A stretch of 40,584 nt of DNA. Source: an uncultured Prochlorococcus sp. (lineage in GTDB: Bacteria; Cyanobacteriota; Cyanobacteriia; PCC-6307; Cyanobiaceae). A model generated the notes under the pieces. That model saw nothing but the letters and a program-made list of their open reading frames with translations, had not been told where the DNA came from and did no database searches. Where the stretch lies: positions 1 to 40,584 of the forward strand of contig CACJUL010000010.1 in assembly GCA_902596585.1 (NCBI GenBank), written 5' to 3'. A program made the position numbers and the translations under genes. Shown in pieces: positions 7,148-17,833 of the stretch (position 1 is the first letter of the stretch; each line of letters begins with the position of its first letter).

Positions 7148-9904
7148 TCAGCTAGGGTTGAAAATAATCTCATTTTTTTTTGCGGGGTTAAGTTTAATTG
7201 TGATATTTTTTTTGTTTTTAAAGTTAACCTCTAGAAGTTTTGCAGCTAAGGGATTTTCTATCTGTCTTCTAAGTTCTCTGCTAAGTGGCCTAGCACCATA
7301 TTCAGGTTCGTAAGAATCAGTTGCAATTTTATTGATAACTTTTTTATCTATAGTGATATTTATTTTCTGTTCGAGAAGTAGGTTTTTTAAATCTTCTGTT
7401 TGTAAAATAATTATTTTTTGAAGTTCATCTATAGATAATGGATTAAACTTTACTACTTCATCAATTCTATTTAAAAATTCTGGTCTAAAAATTGAAGACA
7501 ATGTTTTATTGATAGAATCATCAAGAGTTTGTTGATCTTTTTCTAACTTTCCCTCACTTTTAGAAATCTTTTTTGAATACTCCAGTATAGATTTACCAGC
7601 TAGGTTACTTGTCATAATGATTACGGTATTTTTGAAGTCTACTGTTCTTCCTTGAGAGTCCGTTAATCTTCCTTCATCTAGGACTTGTAAGAGAATATTA
7701 AATACTTCTGTATGTGCTTTTTCTATCTCATCAAGAAGTATTACTGAATAGGGTTTACGTCTTATAGCTTCAGTTAATTGACCTCCCTCTTCATAACCAA
7801 CATAACCTGGAGGAGCTCCCAAAAGTCTTGCTACGGCATTTTTCTCCATATATTCACTCATATCTAATCTTAAAAGTGCGTCTTCTTCATCAAATAAAGC
7901 TGTTGCAAGAGATTTTGCTAATTCTGTTTTGCCAACACCTGTAGGACCCATAAATAAAAAAGATCCAATAGGTCTTTTAGGACTTTTCATGCCAACGCGA
8001 GCTCTTCTAATTGCAGCAGAAACTGCTTCTATGGCTTTTTCTTGCCCAATAACTTTTTCACTTAGTTCTGTTTCTAGATTGACTAATTTCTTACGTTCAT
8101 TTGAAACCACTTTAGTAATTGGAATACCTGTGATTTTTGAGATAACATCGGCAATGTCATCAGGTTCAACTTGATATTTATATGGAAAATTTCTATTTTT
8201 CTTTATTTTATTAAAGTTCTCTTCAACTGTTTGTATTTCATTTTCTATTTCGCTTAACTCTTTTTCAAGATTTTCTAAATAATTCAGATCATTTCCGATT
8301 TCGAAATTTGATTTATCTTTAATTTGTTTGGTTATCTTATCTTCTTCTTTCATTAAAAAAGATAATTGCTCCATTTCTTCCCGCAAATTATTCCAATTGT
8401 CCAAAAGAACGTTCAATTTTGCCTCTGTTTCTTTTCTTATATTCAAAAGTTTTTCTTGAGCTTCGATATTTTCACCTTTCAAATTATTCAGCTTTTCATT
8501 AATAGTATGAAGTTTGTTTTCTTGTTGGATTATTATTGGAGGCTTATTATTAGATTCGATTTTTAACTGTGCAGCTGCTTCATCAATTAAATCTATTGCT
8601 TTATCAGGAAGACATTTATCGCTGATGTATCTGTCGGCCAATTTTGCAGAATAGTTTACAGCCTCTTCAGAAATTTTTATGCCATGATGGGATTCATATT
8701 TCTTTTTGATACCTTGTAGTATTCTTGCGCTTAATTCTACTGAAGGTTCATTAACAGCTATCTTTTGAAAGCAATTATTCAATGCCTGATCTTTTTCAAT
8801 AGTTTCACGAAATTTCTCAGGTGTTGTTGTACCGATACATCTAAGTTCTCCCTCAGATAGTAAAGGTTTTAAGATGTTACTAATGTCGGTGGAAGATCTG
8901 TCAGAACTTAATATTGAGTGAATTTCATCAATAAATAGAATCATTCCTTGGCTTGGATTGTTTAGTTCCTGCATTATTAAGCTTAGTCGTTCCTCTAGTT
9001 GGCCTCTAAATTTTGTCCCAGAGACTAGTGCTCCTAAGTCAAGTGAAATAATTTTCAAGTCTTTTAGCGAATTAGGAACTTTTTTGTCTACAATTAGTTG
9101 CGCAAGTAATTTTGCAATTGAGGTTTTACCAACGCCAGGATTCCCAATAAGTATAGGATTATTTTTGTTTCTTCTACAGAGTACCCTCATTAAATTATTG
9201 ATCTCATTTTCTCTTCCCAAAACGGGATCTAGTAAACCTTTTTTAGCTGATTCTGTTAAATCTTTTCCATAAATTGAAAGAGCATTTTCATCTTTCCCAA
9301 CATGTTTTTTGGTTTCAATTTGAAGTTCACTTTTGGGTAATGGAACAATTGCTTTTTCAAATTTTTTCTCTTTAACTAAAGTCTCTTCGTCTGAGTAAAA
9401 ATTAGATTGATTATTTATCTCAATTTCGTTCTCATAATTAAAAGAATCTTTTGATTGATTAAGATTTGGGAAAAACTTTAATTCTTCCTCTAATTTTTCA
9501 ATTGAAAGATTGCCTTCTTCAAAAACATAATTTCCAATTCTTAAATCCCTCCCAAGAGCAATTAGTAAATGCGGGATTTCTATTAATCTTGATCCCCATG
9601 AAATTTTAATCTGATTCGCATTGTCTAATAAAATTTCTAAATCTTCTCCGATAGTCAAAGTATTTGACTCATTTATTGGTGTCTCTTCTAAAAAATCTTC
9701 TGTTATGTCTAAAACTGTATCTTGATCGATTGATAATTTTTCAATAAAAGCAAAGAAATCACTTGATGAGAACAATGTATGAATTATGTGTTCAATATTG
9801 AATTCGCTATGATTCCATTTTTTTGCAGTTTCTTCCCCTAATAAAAGAAGATTCCAACTGATATCGCTAAAAAGTTCAGGACTGGATGTAAGTGTTTCTC
9901 TCAT
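7148..9904 (-). CDS. clpB2: ClpB-type AAA+ disaggregase, divergent paralogue (ClpB2)
   Basis: ClpB hexamers pull polypeptides out of aggregates with DnaK. The 918-residue protein has a Clp-N-like region (about 1-145), a long charged, low-complexity linker (about 145-205), AAA1 with GNPGVGKT (254-261), ILFIDEIHSILS and the pore segment GTKFRGQLEERL, a coiled-coil middle domain (about 450-590), and AAA2 with GPTGVGKT (about residue 650), GAPPGYVGYEEGG pore loop, LLDEIEKAH and a ClpB-type C-terminal domain. The middle domain excludes ClpA and ClpC. The weak N-domain and long linker set it apart from canonical ClpB of about 860 residues; the '2' rests on remembered naming in this genus. Confidence 0.85.
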   Translation of the reverse strand: MRETLTSSPELFSDISWNLLLLGEETAKKWNHSEFNIEHIIHTLFSSSDFFAFIEKLSIDQDTVLDITEDFLEETPINESNTLTIGEDLEILLDNANQIKISWGSRLIEIPHLLIALGRDLRIGNYVFEEGNLSIEKLEEELKFFPNLNQSKDSFNYENEIEINNQSNFYSDEETLVKEKKFEKAIVPLPKSELQIETKKHVGKDENALSIYGKDLTESAKKGLLDPVLGRENEINNLMRVLCRRNKNNPILIGNPGVGKTSIAKLLAQLIVDKKVPNSLKDLKIISLDLGALVSGTKFRGQLEERLSLIMQELNNPSQGMILFIDEIHSILSSDRSSTDISNILKPLLSEGELRCIGTTTPEKFRETIEKDQALNNCFQKIAVNEPSVELSARILQGIKKKYESHHGIKISEEAVNYSAKLADRYISDKCLPDKAIDLIDEAAAQLKIESNNKPPIIIQQENKLHTINEKLNNLKGENIEAQEKLLNIRKETEAKLNVLLDNWNNLREEMEQLSFLMKEEDKITKQIKDKSNFEIGNDLNYLENLEKELSEIENEIQTVEENFNKIKKNRNFPYKYQVEPDDIADVISKITGIPITKVVSNERKKLVNLETELSEKVIGQEKAIEAVSAAIRRARVGMKSPKRPIGSFLFMGPTGVGKTELAKSLATALFDEEDALLRLDMSEYMEKNAVARLLGAPPGYVGYEEGGQLTEAIRRKPYSVILLDEIEKAHTEVFNILLQVLDEGRLTDSQGRTVDFKNTVIIMTSNLAGKSILEYSKKISKSEGKLEKDQQTLDDSINKTLSSIFRPEFLNRIDEVVKFNPLSIDELQKIIILQTEDLKNLLLEQKINITIDKKVINKIATDSYEPEYGARPLSRELRRQIENPLAAKLLEVNFKNKKNITIKLNPAKKNEIIFNPS

Positions 9905-10164
9905 AAACTATAAAAAATATAGTTGATTATTAATTACTATTCTAAGTAGATTCTGTATTAATAATCATCCAATAATTTTCAAATTGTAAGATGAATTTGA
10001 AAAATATCCTTTTTATAGGTTTTGTGCGACTTTTTAAATTAATTCAATCGGCAACTAATATCTAAGTTGTTCTTAAATAAATAAATTATATTTGGTTAAC
10101 ATATATATTTCAGATATTAGCCAAATAGTTCAGCTATTAATAGGATTTAAATAGTAATAATTAA

Positions 10165-11460
<1,296 letters not shown>

Positions 11461-11463
11461 TTT

Positions 11464-13131
11464 TTAGCGCTTAAGTTTTTCTAAACGTGAGCCTTTTCTC
11501 ATACTTAATTGGCATTTTATCCAATCAATACTGATTGGTAGTGCAAAAAAAAGTGGCAACAATGCAAAATTGTTTTGTTTATTTGTTACTAGTAAGGCGG
11601 ATGCAATTGATAAACTTCCTATAAGAATTGAATGGCCCAATGTTTTTTGAGCAGTAAACATTTTTCTGAATTGCCTATCAGACTCTCCCATTCTTATTTG
11701 CAATTGTAAATCGCCCTGCTCTAATCTTTCTAAACTTTCATCTATTCTTTTGGGAATTCCAACAGCTTTCGATCCTAGTTCACCTACTTGCCTTCCAAAT
11801 TGGTTAATTAAATCGTTTGGAGTTTGATTATTTGAAGTCATAAGTTCTATTAAATAAGGCTTGGTAACTGATACAAGGTTAAACCCTGGATCGAGCATTC
11901 TACCAACTCCTTCAAAAGTTGATAAAGCTCTCATCACAAAGATTAAATCTACTGGCAGTTGAAATGGTGTTTCATAAACAAGTTCGTATAAATCTCCAGA
12001 TAATTTTTCAATAATATTTGAACTAAATGGTGGAGTTAAGGCTTCTTTAAGCATTAATCTGACTAATCTTCTGACTGGTCCTACATCAATATCTTTTGAA
12101 ATTAGCCCAGCTTGTTGTAATTGACTAACAAGTGATGAGGCGTCTCTTAAAGCAGCAGCCTTAACCATCCCCCCTAATCTTGCTTGAAGATTATTTGAAA
12201 TATTGCCCATCATTCCAAAATCATAAAAAATCAATTTTCCTTCATTTGAAACTGCTAGATTCCCAGGATGAGGATCTGCATGAAAAAAACCGTAATTTAC
12301 TAATTGTTTTAGATAGCTGATGGCACCTATTTCTGCAATTTTAGGTAAATCAATTGCTTGTGATTGTAATTTTTCTAAATCGCTTATTTTTATTCCTTCT
12401 AGATAACTTAAGCAAAGCACTTTTTCGCTGCTCATATCCCAAATTACTTCAGGAACTTCAACATTTTCATCATCAAGAAATTGCTGTCTAAATCTTGCGG
12501 CATATTGTGCTTCACAATTAAAATCAAGCTCTTTCATGAGAACTTTCCTACATTCTCTAGCAATCTCAACCCAGTTTCTACCTCTACTCCAATTCTTATT
12601 TTTCTGCAAGAATCCTGCTATTTTTTGCATTATGCCCAGATCAATAATAAACAATTCTTTTAAATTAGGTCTTTGAACTTTAAATACTACTTTCTTACCA
12701 TCTTTTAAAGTCGCCCTATGAACCTGAGCTAGCGATGCTGATCCAACCGGATCATATATTATTTGATCTATTTCATTAAACTTTGGTCCTAATTCTTCTC
12801 TTATAGTTTCTTCAACTTGCGCAAATGAAAAATTAGGAACCTGATCCTGTAATTTAGACAATTCCTGTATCCAGGTATTAGGAATTAAATCAGGTCTCGC
12901 TGATAATAATTGTCCAATCTTAATAAATGCTGAACCAAGCTTTATTAATTGATTTGTAAACCACCTAGCTCTTTTAATTTGGACCCTACTTTTTTCATTG
13001 CTCTTAGTTTGGAAAATTGTAAATCTAATATTATCTATCCACAAATTTATTAAAAGCGAAATCAGAGTTATCCAAATAAGAAAGGACCTCTTCAATTTTT
13101 TAAAACGATAATGAAGAATTTGATAACTCAT
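11464..13131 (-). CDS. ABC1/UbiB-family atypical protein kinase-like protein
   Basis: Member of the ABC1/ADCK/UbiB family, linked to quinone biosynthesis and, in cyanobacteria and plastids, prenyl-lipid metabolism. The 555-residue protein shows the family KxGQ motif in FIKIGQLLSARPDLIP, the Ala-rich loop GSASLAQVHRATLKDG, the Lys in VVFKVQRPNL, the catalytic HADPHPGN and the DFGMMG metal site. Two hydrophobic segments near the C-terminus (about 505-540) suggest membrane anchoring; there is another near residues 18-32. The ATG overlaps the stop of the upstream gene (4 bp), implying translational coupling. Substrate unknown. Confidence 0.88.
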   Translation of the reverse strand: MSYQILHYRFKKLKRSFLIWITLISLLINLWIDNIRFTIFQTKSNEKSRVQIKRARWFTNQLIKLGSAFIKIGQLLSARPDLIPNTWIQELSKLQDQVPNFSFAQVEETIREELGPKFNEIDQIIYDPVGSASLAQVHRATLKDGKKVVFKVQRPNLKELFIIDLGIMQKIAGFLQKNKNWSRGRNWVEIARECRKVLMKELDFNCEAQYAARFRQQFLDDENVEVPEVIWDMSSEKVLCLSYLEGIKISDLEKLQSQAIDLPKIAEIGAISYLKQLVNYGFFHADPHPGNLAVSNEGKLIFYDFGMMGNISNNLQARLGGMVKAAALRDASSLVSQLQQAGLISKDIDVGPVRRLVRLMLKEALTPPFSSNIIEKLSGDLYELVYETPFQLPVDLIFVMRALSTFEGVGRMLDPGFNLVSVTKPYLIELMTSNNQTPNDLINQFGRQVGELGSKAVGIPKRIDESLERLEQGDLQLQIRMGESDRQFRKMFTAQKTLGHSILIGSLSIASALLVTNKQNNFALLPLFFALPISIDWIKCQLSMRKGSRLEKLKR

Positions 13132-13445
13132 TTAATTTGATTATTTATTAATTTATTGAAAAGATCAATTTGCTCATTAATACTCTCAATTTCATTTAAA
13201 GCTTTTTTAATTTTGGAATCTTGATGAGTATTTGTGGAATAATTTTCTTGAATATTTTCGTTTTTCTCCAGTCTTGAGGCTTCTTCGATTATGGATTCTC
13301 TCAAACTATCAAATTCTTTTTTGAGAATTTCTGGAGCATCCTGTGCAATATTTGTTACTTCTTCAATTTTTTCAACCAAGATCTCGTTTAATTTTTCACT
13401 TACTTTTTTAATAGCAGCTTTTAAAAGATAATCGGAGTTGGTCAT
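13128..13445 (-). CDS. Small conserved-type coiled-coil protein, unknown function
   Basis: A 105-residue acidic/basic helical protein that I cannot assign to a named family. The sequence is rich in Glu, Lys, Ile and Asn with heptad-like spacing (about 5-60 and 78-102), has no signal peptide or transmembrane helix, and no Cys. The 4-bp overlap with the downstream ABC1 kinase gene suggests an operon and a possible partner or accessory role. Start ATG at 13445. Confidence 0.7.
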   Translation of the reverse strand: MTNSDYLLKAAIKKVSEKLNEILVEKIEEVTNIAQDAPEILKKEFDSLRESIIEEASRLEKNENIQENYSTNTHQDSKIKKALNEIESINEQIDLFNKLINNQIK

Positions 13446-13512
13446 GAAAAATATAATGTTTCTACGGCAATTGATTTTTCGATATAGTCTAATAATAGAT
13501 CAATACGTAACA

Positions 13513-13528
13513 TATCAGGTAACTGATA
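13513..13528. promoter_or_regulatory. Inverted repeat TATCAG-GTAA-CTGATA in trxB-like upstream region
   Basis: A perfect 6-bp inverted repeat with a 4-bp spacer lies in the 245-bp gap between two divergent genes (13445 minus start, 13691 plus start). Its symmetry and size fit a dimeric regulator site or a small RNA stem. No regulator is assigned. Confidence 0.35.
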
Positions 13529-13690
13529 GTTTTGATAATTAAATTTTTATCTTTCCTATGTAAGTTTGTTTCTATATTATGCTTTTTTCTTTTTTTTCTC
13601 TTAACTTATACCTATAGGGTAGATACTTAAAAAAAGAAATTGTCTAACCAAAAACTCATCTAATCAAATTTTAAAAGGAGTTTTACTAAA

Positions 13691-14647
13691 TTGGAAATCA
13701 TTGAGTCAGATGTAGTTATTATCGGAGGAGGTCCGGCAGGATGTACTTGCGCACTTTATACATCTCGTTCAAACTTAAAGACTGTCATTTTAGATAAAAA
13801 TCCATCTGTTGGCGCTTTAGCAATAACACATCAAATAGCTAATTATCCAGGTGTTCCGGTTGATATAAGTGGGGAGAAATTACTTACTCTTATGAGAGAG
13901 CAGGCTGTACAATACGGCACAGACTATAGAAGAGCACAAGTGTTTGGGATAGAAGCTAGTGGGGAATGGAAAATGGTTTATACACCCGAAGGCACTTTCA
14001 AAGCTAAAGCACTTGTACTCGCAAGTGGAGCTATGGGTAGACCAGCATCATTTAAGGGTGAAGCAGATTTTCTTGGCAAAGGAGTAAGTTATTGTGCTAC
14101 ATGTGATGGGGCTTTTTATAAAAATAGGGAAGTTGCAGTTGTTGGAGTGAACAAGGAGGCAATTGAAGAGGCAACTGTTCTAACTAAATTCGCATCAACA
14201 GTGCATTGGATTACATCAAGTGATCCTAAATCAGATAATGAAGAAGCTATGGAATTGATGGATAATTCAAATATAAAACATTGGAGCAGAACAAGATTAT
14301 TGGAAATATTGGGCGATGATATGGGTGTTAATGGAGTGGTTGTAAAAAATAAGCAAGAAGAGAATCCTATCAATTTGAATTTAGATGGAGTCTTTGTCTA
14401 CATGAGTGGTTCAAAGCCGATTACTGATTTTCTAGGTGATCAAATTGCTTTAAAAGAAGACGGAGGAGTTATTGTTGACGACTTTATGTCTACAAACTCT
14501 GATGGAGTATGGGCTATAGGAGATATAAGAAATACACCATTTAAGCAAGCAGTTGTTGCGGCTTCTGATGGATGTATTGCCGCAATGTCAATTGATAGAT
14601 ATCTAAATAGTAGAAAAAATATAAGAGTAGATTGGATTCATTCTTAA
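13691..14647 (+). CDS. trxB: Thioredoxin-reductase-like flavoprotein without NADPH signatures (DTR/FFTR-like)
   Basis: Two-domain FAD disulfide reductase of the thioredoxin-reductase fold, 318 residues. The FAD Rossmann motif IIGGGPAGCTCALYTSR is at about 10-26 and the redox CATCDG gives Cys135 and Cys138. The C-terminal FAD motif VWAIGDIRNTPFKQAVVAASDG is intact. In the pyridine-nucleotide domain the usual GGGxSA motif reads GVNKEA (about 152-157) and the HRRxxxR phosphate-binding motif is replaced by WITSSDPKSD. It is therefore unlikely to use NADPH; ferredoxin-dependent and deeply rooted TrxR groups of cyanobacteria are plausible relatives. Start TTG with AGGAG 10 bp upstream. Confidence 0.85.
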   Translation: MEIIESDVVIIGGGPAGCTCALYTSRSNLKTVILDKNPSVGALAITHQIANYPGVPVDISGEKLLTLMREQAVQYGTDYRRAQVFGIEASGEWKMVYTPEGTFKAKALVLASGAMGRPASFKGEADFLGKGVSYCATCDGAFYKNREVAVVGVNKEAIEEATVLTKFASTVHWITSSDPKSDNEEAMELMDNSNIKHWSRTRLLEILGDDMGVNGVVVKNKQEENPINLNLDGVFVYMSGSKPITDFLGDQIALKEDGGVIVDDFMSTNSDGVWAIGDIRNTPFKQAVVAASDGCIAAMSIDRYLNSRKNIRVDWIHS

Positions 14648-14668
14648 AATAAATATCTCTTCTTTGAC

Positions 14669-14950
14669 TTAAAGGGGTGTTGCTTCAGAAATATAAGCAA
14701 CTCCTCCGTAATAACTCAAATCCTCCCTGATGTTATCTCTCATTTTATCTATTAATTCTTGCTCACAGAAAACAATCACATGAGCATTTGATCCATATCC
14801 TGTAAATTCCATATCTTCAGTAACAACTCTTTCAGGCCCTCTGCCTGTAGCGTGTTTCATAACTGTATATCCAGGAACATTAGCTTTTTCTAATGTTTTA
14901 ATGATTGCATCTAGTTCTCTTTCACTAAATATCAAGTCTAATCTTTTCAT
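14669..14950 (-). CDS. sbtB: SbtB, PII-like regulator of SbtA
   Basis: SbtB is a trimeric PII-like protein that binds adenyl nucleotides (cAMP, AMP, ADP, ATP) and controls the bicarbonate transporter SbtA. This 93-residue protein has a PII-like order with the T-loop region TVMKHATGRGPERVV (about 29-43), YGSNAHVIVFCEQEL and a terminal YYGGVAYISEA. It stops before the C-terminal R-loop with its Cys pair found in Synechocystis SbtB (about 110 residues), so redox control through that loop is absent. It lies 2 bp after sbtA. Identity rests on both sequence and context. Confidence 0.85.
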   Translation of the reverse strand: MKRLDLIFSERELDAIIKTLEKANVPGYTVMKHATGRGPERVVTEDMEFTGYGSNAHVIVFCEQELIDKMRDNIREDLSYYGGVAYISEATPL

Positions 14951-14952
14951 TT

Positions 14953-15951
14953 TTATAAAGGGGAAAATGGGATAATGCTATTTACTAAACTCATATATAT
15001 GGGAATGCCAAGAACTATATTGAATGGGAAAGTTAGACCAAGTGTAGTTGAAATATAATAACTAGATTTAGCTTCTGGAACTGTCATCCTCATTGCTGTA
15101 GGAACTGCTAAATAAGAGGCGCTTGCACATAAAACCACAAATAAAAGTGCGTTGCCAGGTCCTAAAGATAAAAATCTTGCAACGAAAACACCAATAAATG
15201 CGTTAAACAAAGGCATAAAAATAGCAAAGCCAATCAAAAACGAACCCGCATTCTTCAGTCTCGGTAATCTTTGAGCAGCGACTATTCCCATATCTAACAA
15301 GAAGAAGCATTCTGCTCCATAGAATAATTGTCCAGTAAAAGGCTCCATTTTTGCAATCCCTGAGGGATTACTGGAAGCAGTGAGAAATCCTACAATTAAG
15401 CTTGAGAGCAATAAATAAACTGATCCATTCAAAAGTGATTCGTGTAGTATTGCGCTTACATGCATTTTTCTTGATTTTGGTCTATTTTGGGGAGCTGCAA
15501 ATTTCACAAGTAATAATCCAACAATTATCGCAGGAGATTCCATTAAAGCTAAGGCACCAACCATAAACCCATCAAAGGCTATTTTTTGACTTTCCAAAAA
15601 ACTTTCTGCGGAAATAAATGTAACAGCACTAATTGATCCGTATGCTGCTGCTATTGCGGCTGAATTAAAGACATCAAACTTAAATCTTAAAATTAAAAAT
15701 CCAATCAGCGGGATCACAAGTGACATCAGTATTGCAGCACTTAAAGTAGGCAATACTTGATCTGTAAAACCACTTTTCTGTATCTCTATACCTCCTTTAA
15801 AACCAATAGCTAGTAGCAGATATAGGGAGAAGAGTTTAGGTAATGGAGCTGGTATTTCTAAATCAGATTTAAAGAGTACTGATATTGCTCCAATCAAAAA
15901 GAAAAGAACTGGCGGGGCTAATACATTTTGCAGAATTGGATTTATTTCCAT
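14953..15951 (-). CDS. sbtA: SbtA, sodium-dependent bicarbonate transporter
   Basis: SbtA imports bicarbonate with sodium across the plasma membrane for the CO2-concentrating mechanism. The 332-residue protein is strongly hydrophobic with about ten predicted spans in two inverted halves, and family segments such as LLLAIGFKGGIEIQKSG (about 45-61), AAAYGSISAVTFISAE (about 101-116), ALMESPAIIVGLL and LCASASYLAVPTAMRM (about 275-290). The central hydrophilic loop is short. It lies between sulP (6 bp upstream) and sbtB (2 bp downstream), so the operon carries a second likely bicarbonate carrier and the regulator. Confidence 0.93.
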   Translation of the reverse strand: MEINPILQNVLAPPVLFFLIGAISVLFKSDLEIPAPLPKLFSLYLLLAIGFKGGIEIQKSGFTDQVLPTLSAAILMSLVIPLIGFLILRFKFDVFNSAAIAAAYGSISAVTFISAESFLESQKIAFDGFMVGALALMESPAIIVGLLLVKFAAPQNRPKSRKMHVSAILHESLLNGSVYLLLSSLIVGFLTASSNPSGIAKMEPFTGQLFYGAECFFLLDMGIVAAQRLPRLKNAGSFLIGFAIFMPLFNAFIGVFVARFLSLGPGNALLFVVLCASASYLAVPTAMRMTVPEAKSSYYISTTLGLTFPFNIVLGIPIYMSLVNSIIPFSPL

Positions 15952-15957
15952 AAATTA

Positions 15958-17634
15958 TTAGGCTATTTCATTTAGAGCAGTTTCTAAAGCTTCTTTTCTT
16001 GTTTCAATAATGCCTTCAACTCCAAACTTAGCTAATCTATCTTTTACTTTTTCATTAGCACCAGCAACAAATGCTTTTCTGGAATTATTTTTTGCTTCTT
16101 GCATCATATCCTCTATTGCCAGAGTCGCAGTAACTCCAAGTCGTGGTACATCAGTGATATCTAATATCAAAACTTTATAGTTTCTTACAAGCATCATTCT
16201 CTCAGATATGCCTTTAGCTGCTCCAAAACTAAGTGGTCCTTTAAGTCTAAATAGCATTACCTCACCTGAACATCTATCTAGCAGTGCTTTTTCATCAGCA
16301 GGTAATGCGTTTTTAGCTTGATCATCATCTGATAAAGGATTATCCTCATCCATACCTTCTAGTTGAGTTTCGGTTATTGAATCAATAGTGAGCATATTTG
16401 CTATGAATACACCTACTAAAACTGCCCAAATTAAATCCCAAAAAACAGTCATTAAAAGTACTCCATACATTACTACTGATGTTTTTAATGATAATTTGTG
16501 AGCCCTCCTCAAGAATCCCCAATCAATAATATCTAGACCTACTTTTATGAGAATTCCTGCTAGCAATGCAGTTGGAATTTGCTCAGCTAAAGGTCCTGCA
16601 CCAACTAAAACTATCAATAACACAACCGAGTGAACCATACCAGAAATAGGAGTTGATCCTCCAGATTTAACATTTATAACTGTTCTCATGGTTGCTCCTG
16701 CTCCAGGTAAGCCTGAAAAAAGTCCTGCAACAGCATTTCCTATTCCTTGACCAATGAGTTCTCTATCAGAATTATGTTTTGTTTGAGAGATATTATCTGC
16801 TACTAGAGATGTTAGTAAGGAGTCAATTGCGCCAAGTACTGCTAGTACTAATCCTGCTTTGAAAATAATTGGGAAATATTGATTAAAACTTGGGAAATTT
16901 AAAGATGGAACTCCCCTTGGAATTTCTCCAATTCTATCAATAGCTCCATCTCCAAATATTAATATTGATATTGGGGTAACTATCAGTAGGGCCAAGAGAG
17001 GAGAAGGAACCCACTGACTTATTTTTCTAGGAGTAAGAAATACTATACCTAGTGTCATTATTGCTACTCCAATAGCAGCACCATTGGGCTGGAAATTTGA
17101 AAATACAGTAGTTAAAGATTCGACTACTCCACCTCGAGTGCTAATTCCAAGTAATGGTCCAATCTGAAGCGCAATGATTATTACTCCAATACCAGACATA
17201 AATCCTGAAACAACCGAATATGGAACTAAAGTAATGTATTTACCTAGTTTTAGAATCCCAAATAATATTTGCAGTAAGCCGCCAATGACTACCGCTGCCA
17301 TCACCAAAGGTAAAATTTGTCCTGCAGAAAGATCTCTTGGAACCCCTACTGCTGCTAAGCCTGCTACTACACCTGCAACAGTTACACTCATGGGGCCTGT
17401 AGGGCCACTAACTTGAGCAGGTGTTCCGCCGAATAGTGCTGCTAAGAAACCAACTACTACTGCTCCATATAGTCCATAAATTGCTCCGCCAGGTCCTAAT
17501 GCAGCATTACCAAAAGCAAGAGCGAGAGGTAAAGCCACTACTGCGGCTGTGATGCCTCCAAGAATATCGCCTCTTACATTTTTCAGATGAAATCCATTAA
17601 TTATTTTCAAAGATGCTCTCCTTAAAATAAACAC
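15958..17634 (-). CDS. SulP/SLC26-family anion transporter with STAS domain (BicA-like)
   Basis: SulP transporters move inorganic anions; BicA members import bicarbonate with sodium at high flux. The 558-residue protein has a membrane domain (about 20-410) beginning VRGDILGGITAAVVALPLALAFG, the GPTGPMSVTVAG substrate-site segment (about 77-88), and AVAGLFSGLPGAGATMRTVIN (about 300-320). A cytosolic STAS domain covers about 455-555 (LDITDVPRLGVTATLAIEDM). Family membership is certain; bicarbonate rather than sulfate is inferred from cotranscription with sbtA and sbtB. Sits divergently 199 bp from hemB. Confidence 0.88.
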   Translation of the reverse strand: MFILRRASLKIINGFHLKNVRGDILGGITAAVVALPLALAFGNAALGPGGAIYGLYGAVVVGFLAALFGGTPAQVSGPTGPMSVTVAGVVAGLAAVGVPRDLSAGQILPLVMAAVVIGGLLQILFGILKLGKYITLVPYSVVSGFMSGIGVIIIALQIGPLLGISTRGGVVESLTTVFSNFQPNGAAIGVAIMTLGIVFLTPRKISQWVPSPLLALLIVTPISILIFGDGAIDRIGEIPRGVPSLNFPSFNQYFPIIFKAGLVLAVLGAIDSLLTSLVADNISQTKHNSDRELIGQGIGNAVAGLFSGLPGAGATMRTVINVKSGGSTPISGMVHSVVLLIVLVGAGPLAEQIPTALLAGILIKVGLDIIDWGFLRRAHKLSLKTSVVMYGVLLMTVFWDLIWAVLVGVFIANMLTIDSITETQLEGMDEDNPLSDDDQAKNALPADEKALLDRCSGEVMLFRLKGPLSFGAAKGISERMMLVRNYKVLILDITDVPRLGVTATLAIEDMMQEAKNNSRKAFVAGANEKVKDRLAKFGVEGIIETRKEALETALNEIA

Positions 17635-17833
17635 TTAACTAGAAGATAATATCTCTTAATGACGTAAATTTGTGAAAAATGAAGTTTGTGCAAAATATTT
17701 TTGTAACTTTTTTTTCTCTTATTTAATAAATTTTAGTTAATTTTCCTGAACAAAAGTAGTCTCTGATTGATTTATGTGTCAGGCAAGCGATTAATGTATT
17801 AGATAAATATTTTTAAATTTAAATCATATTCAA

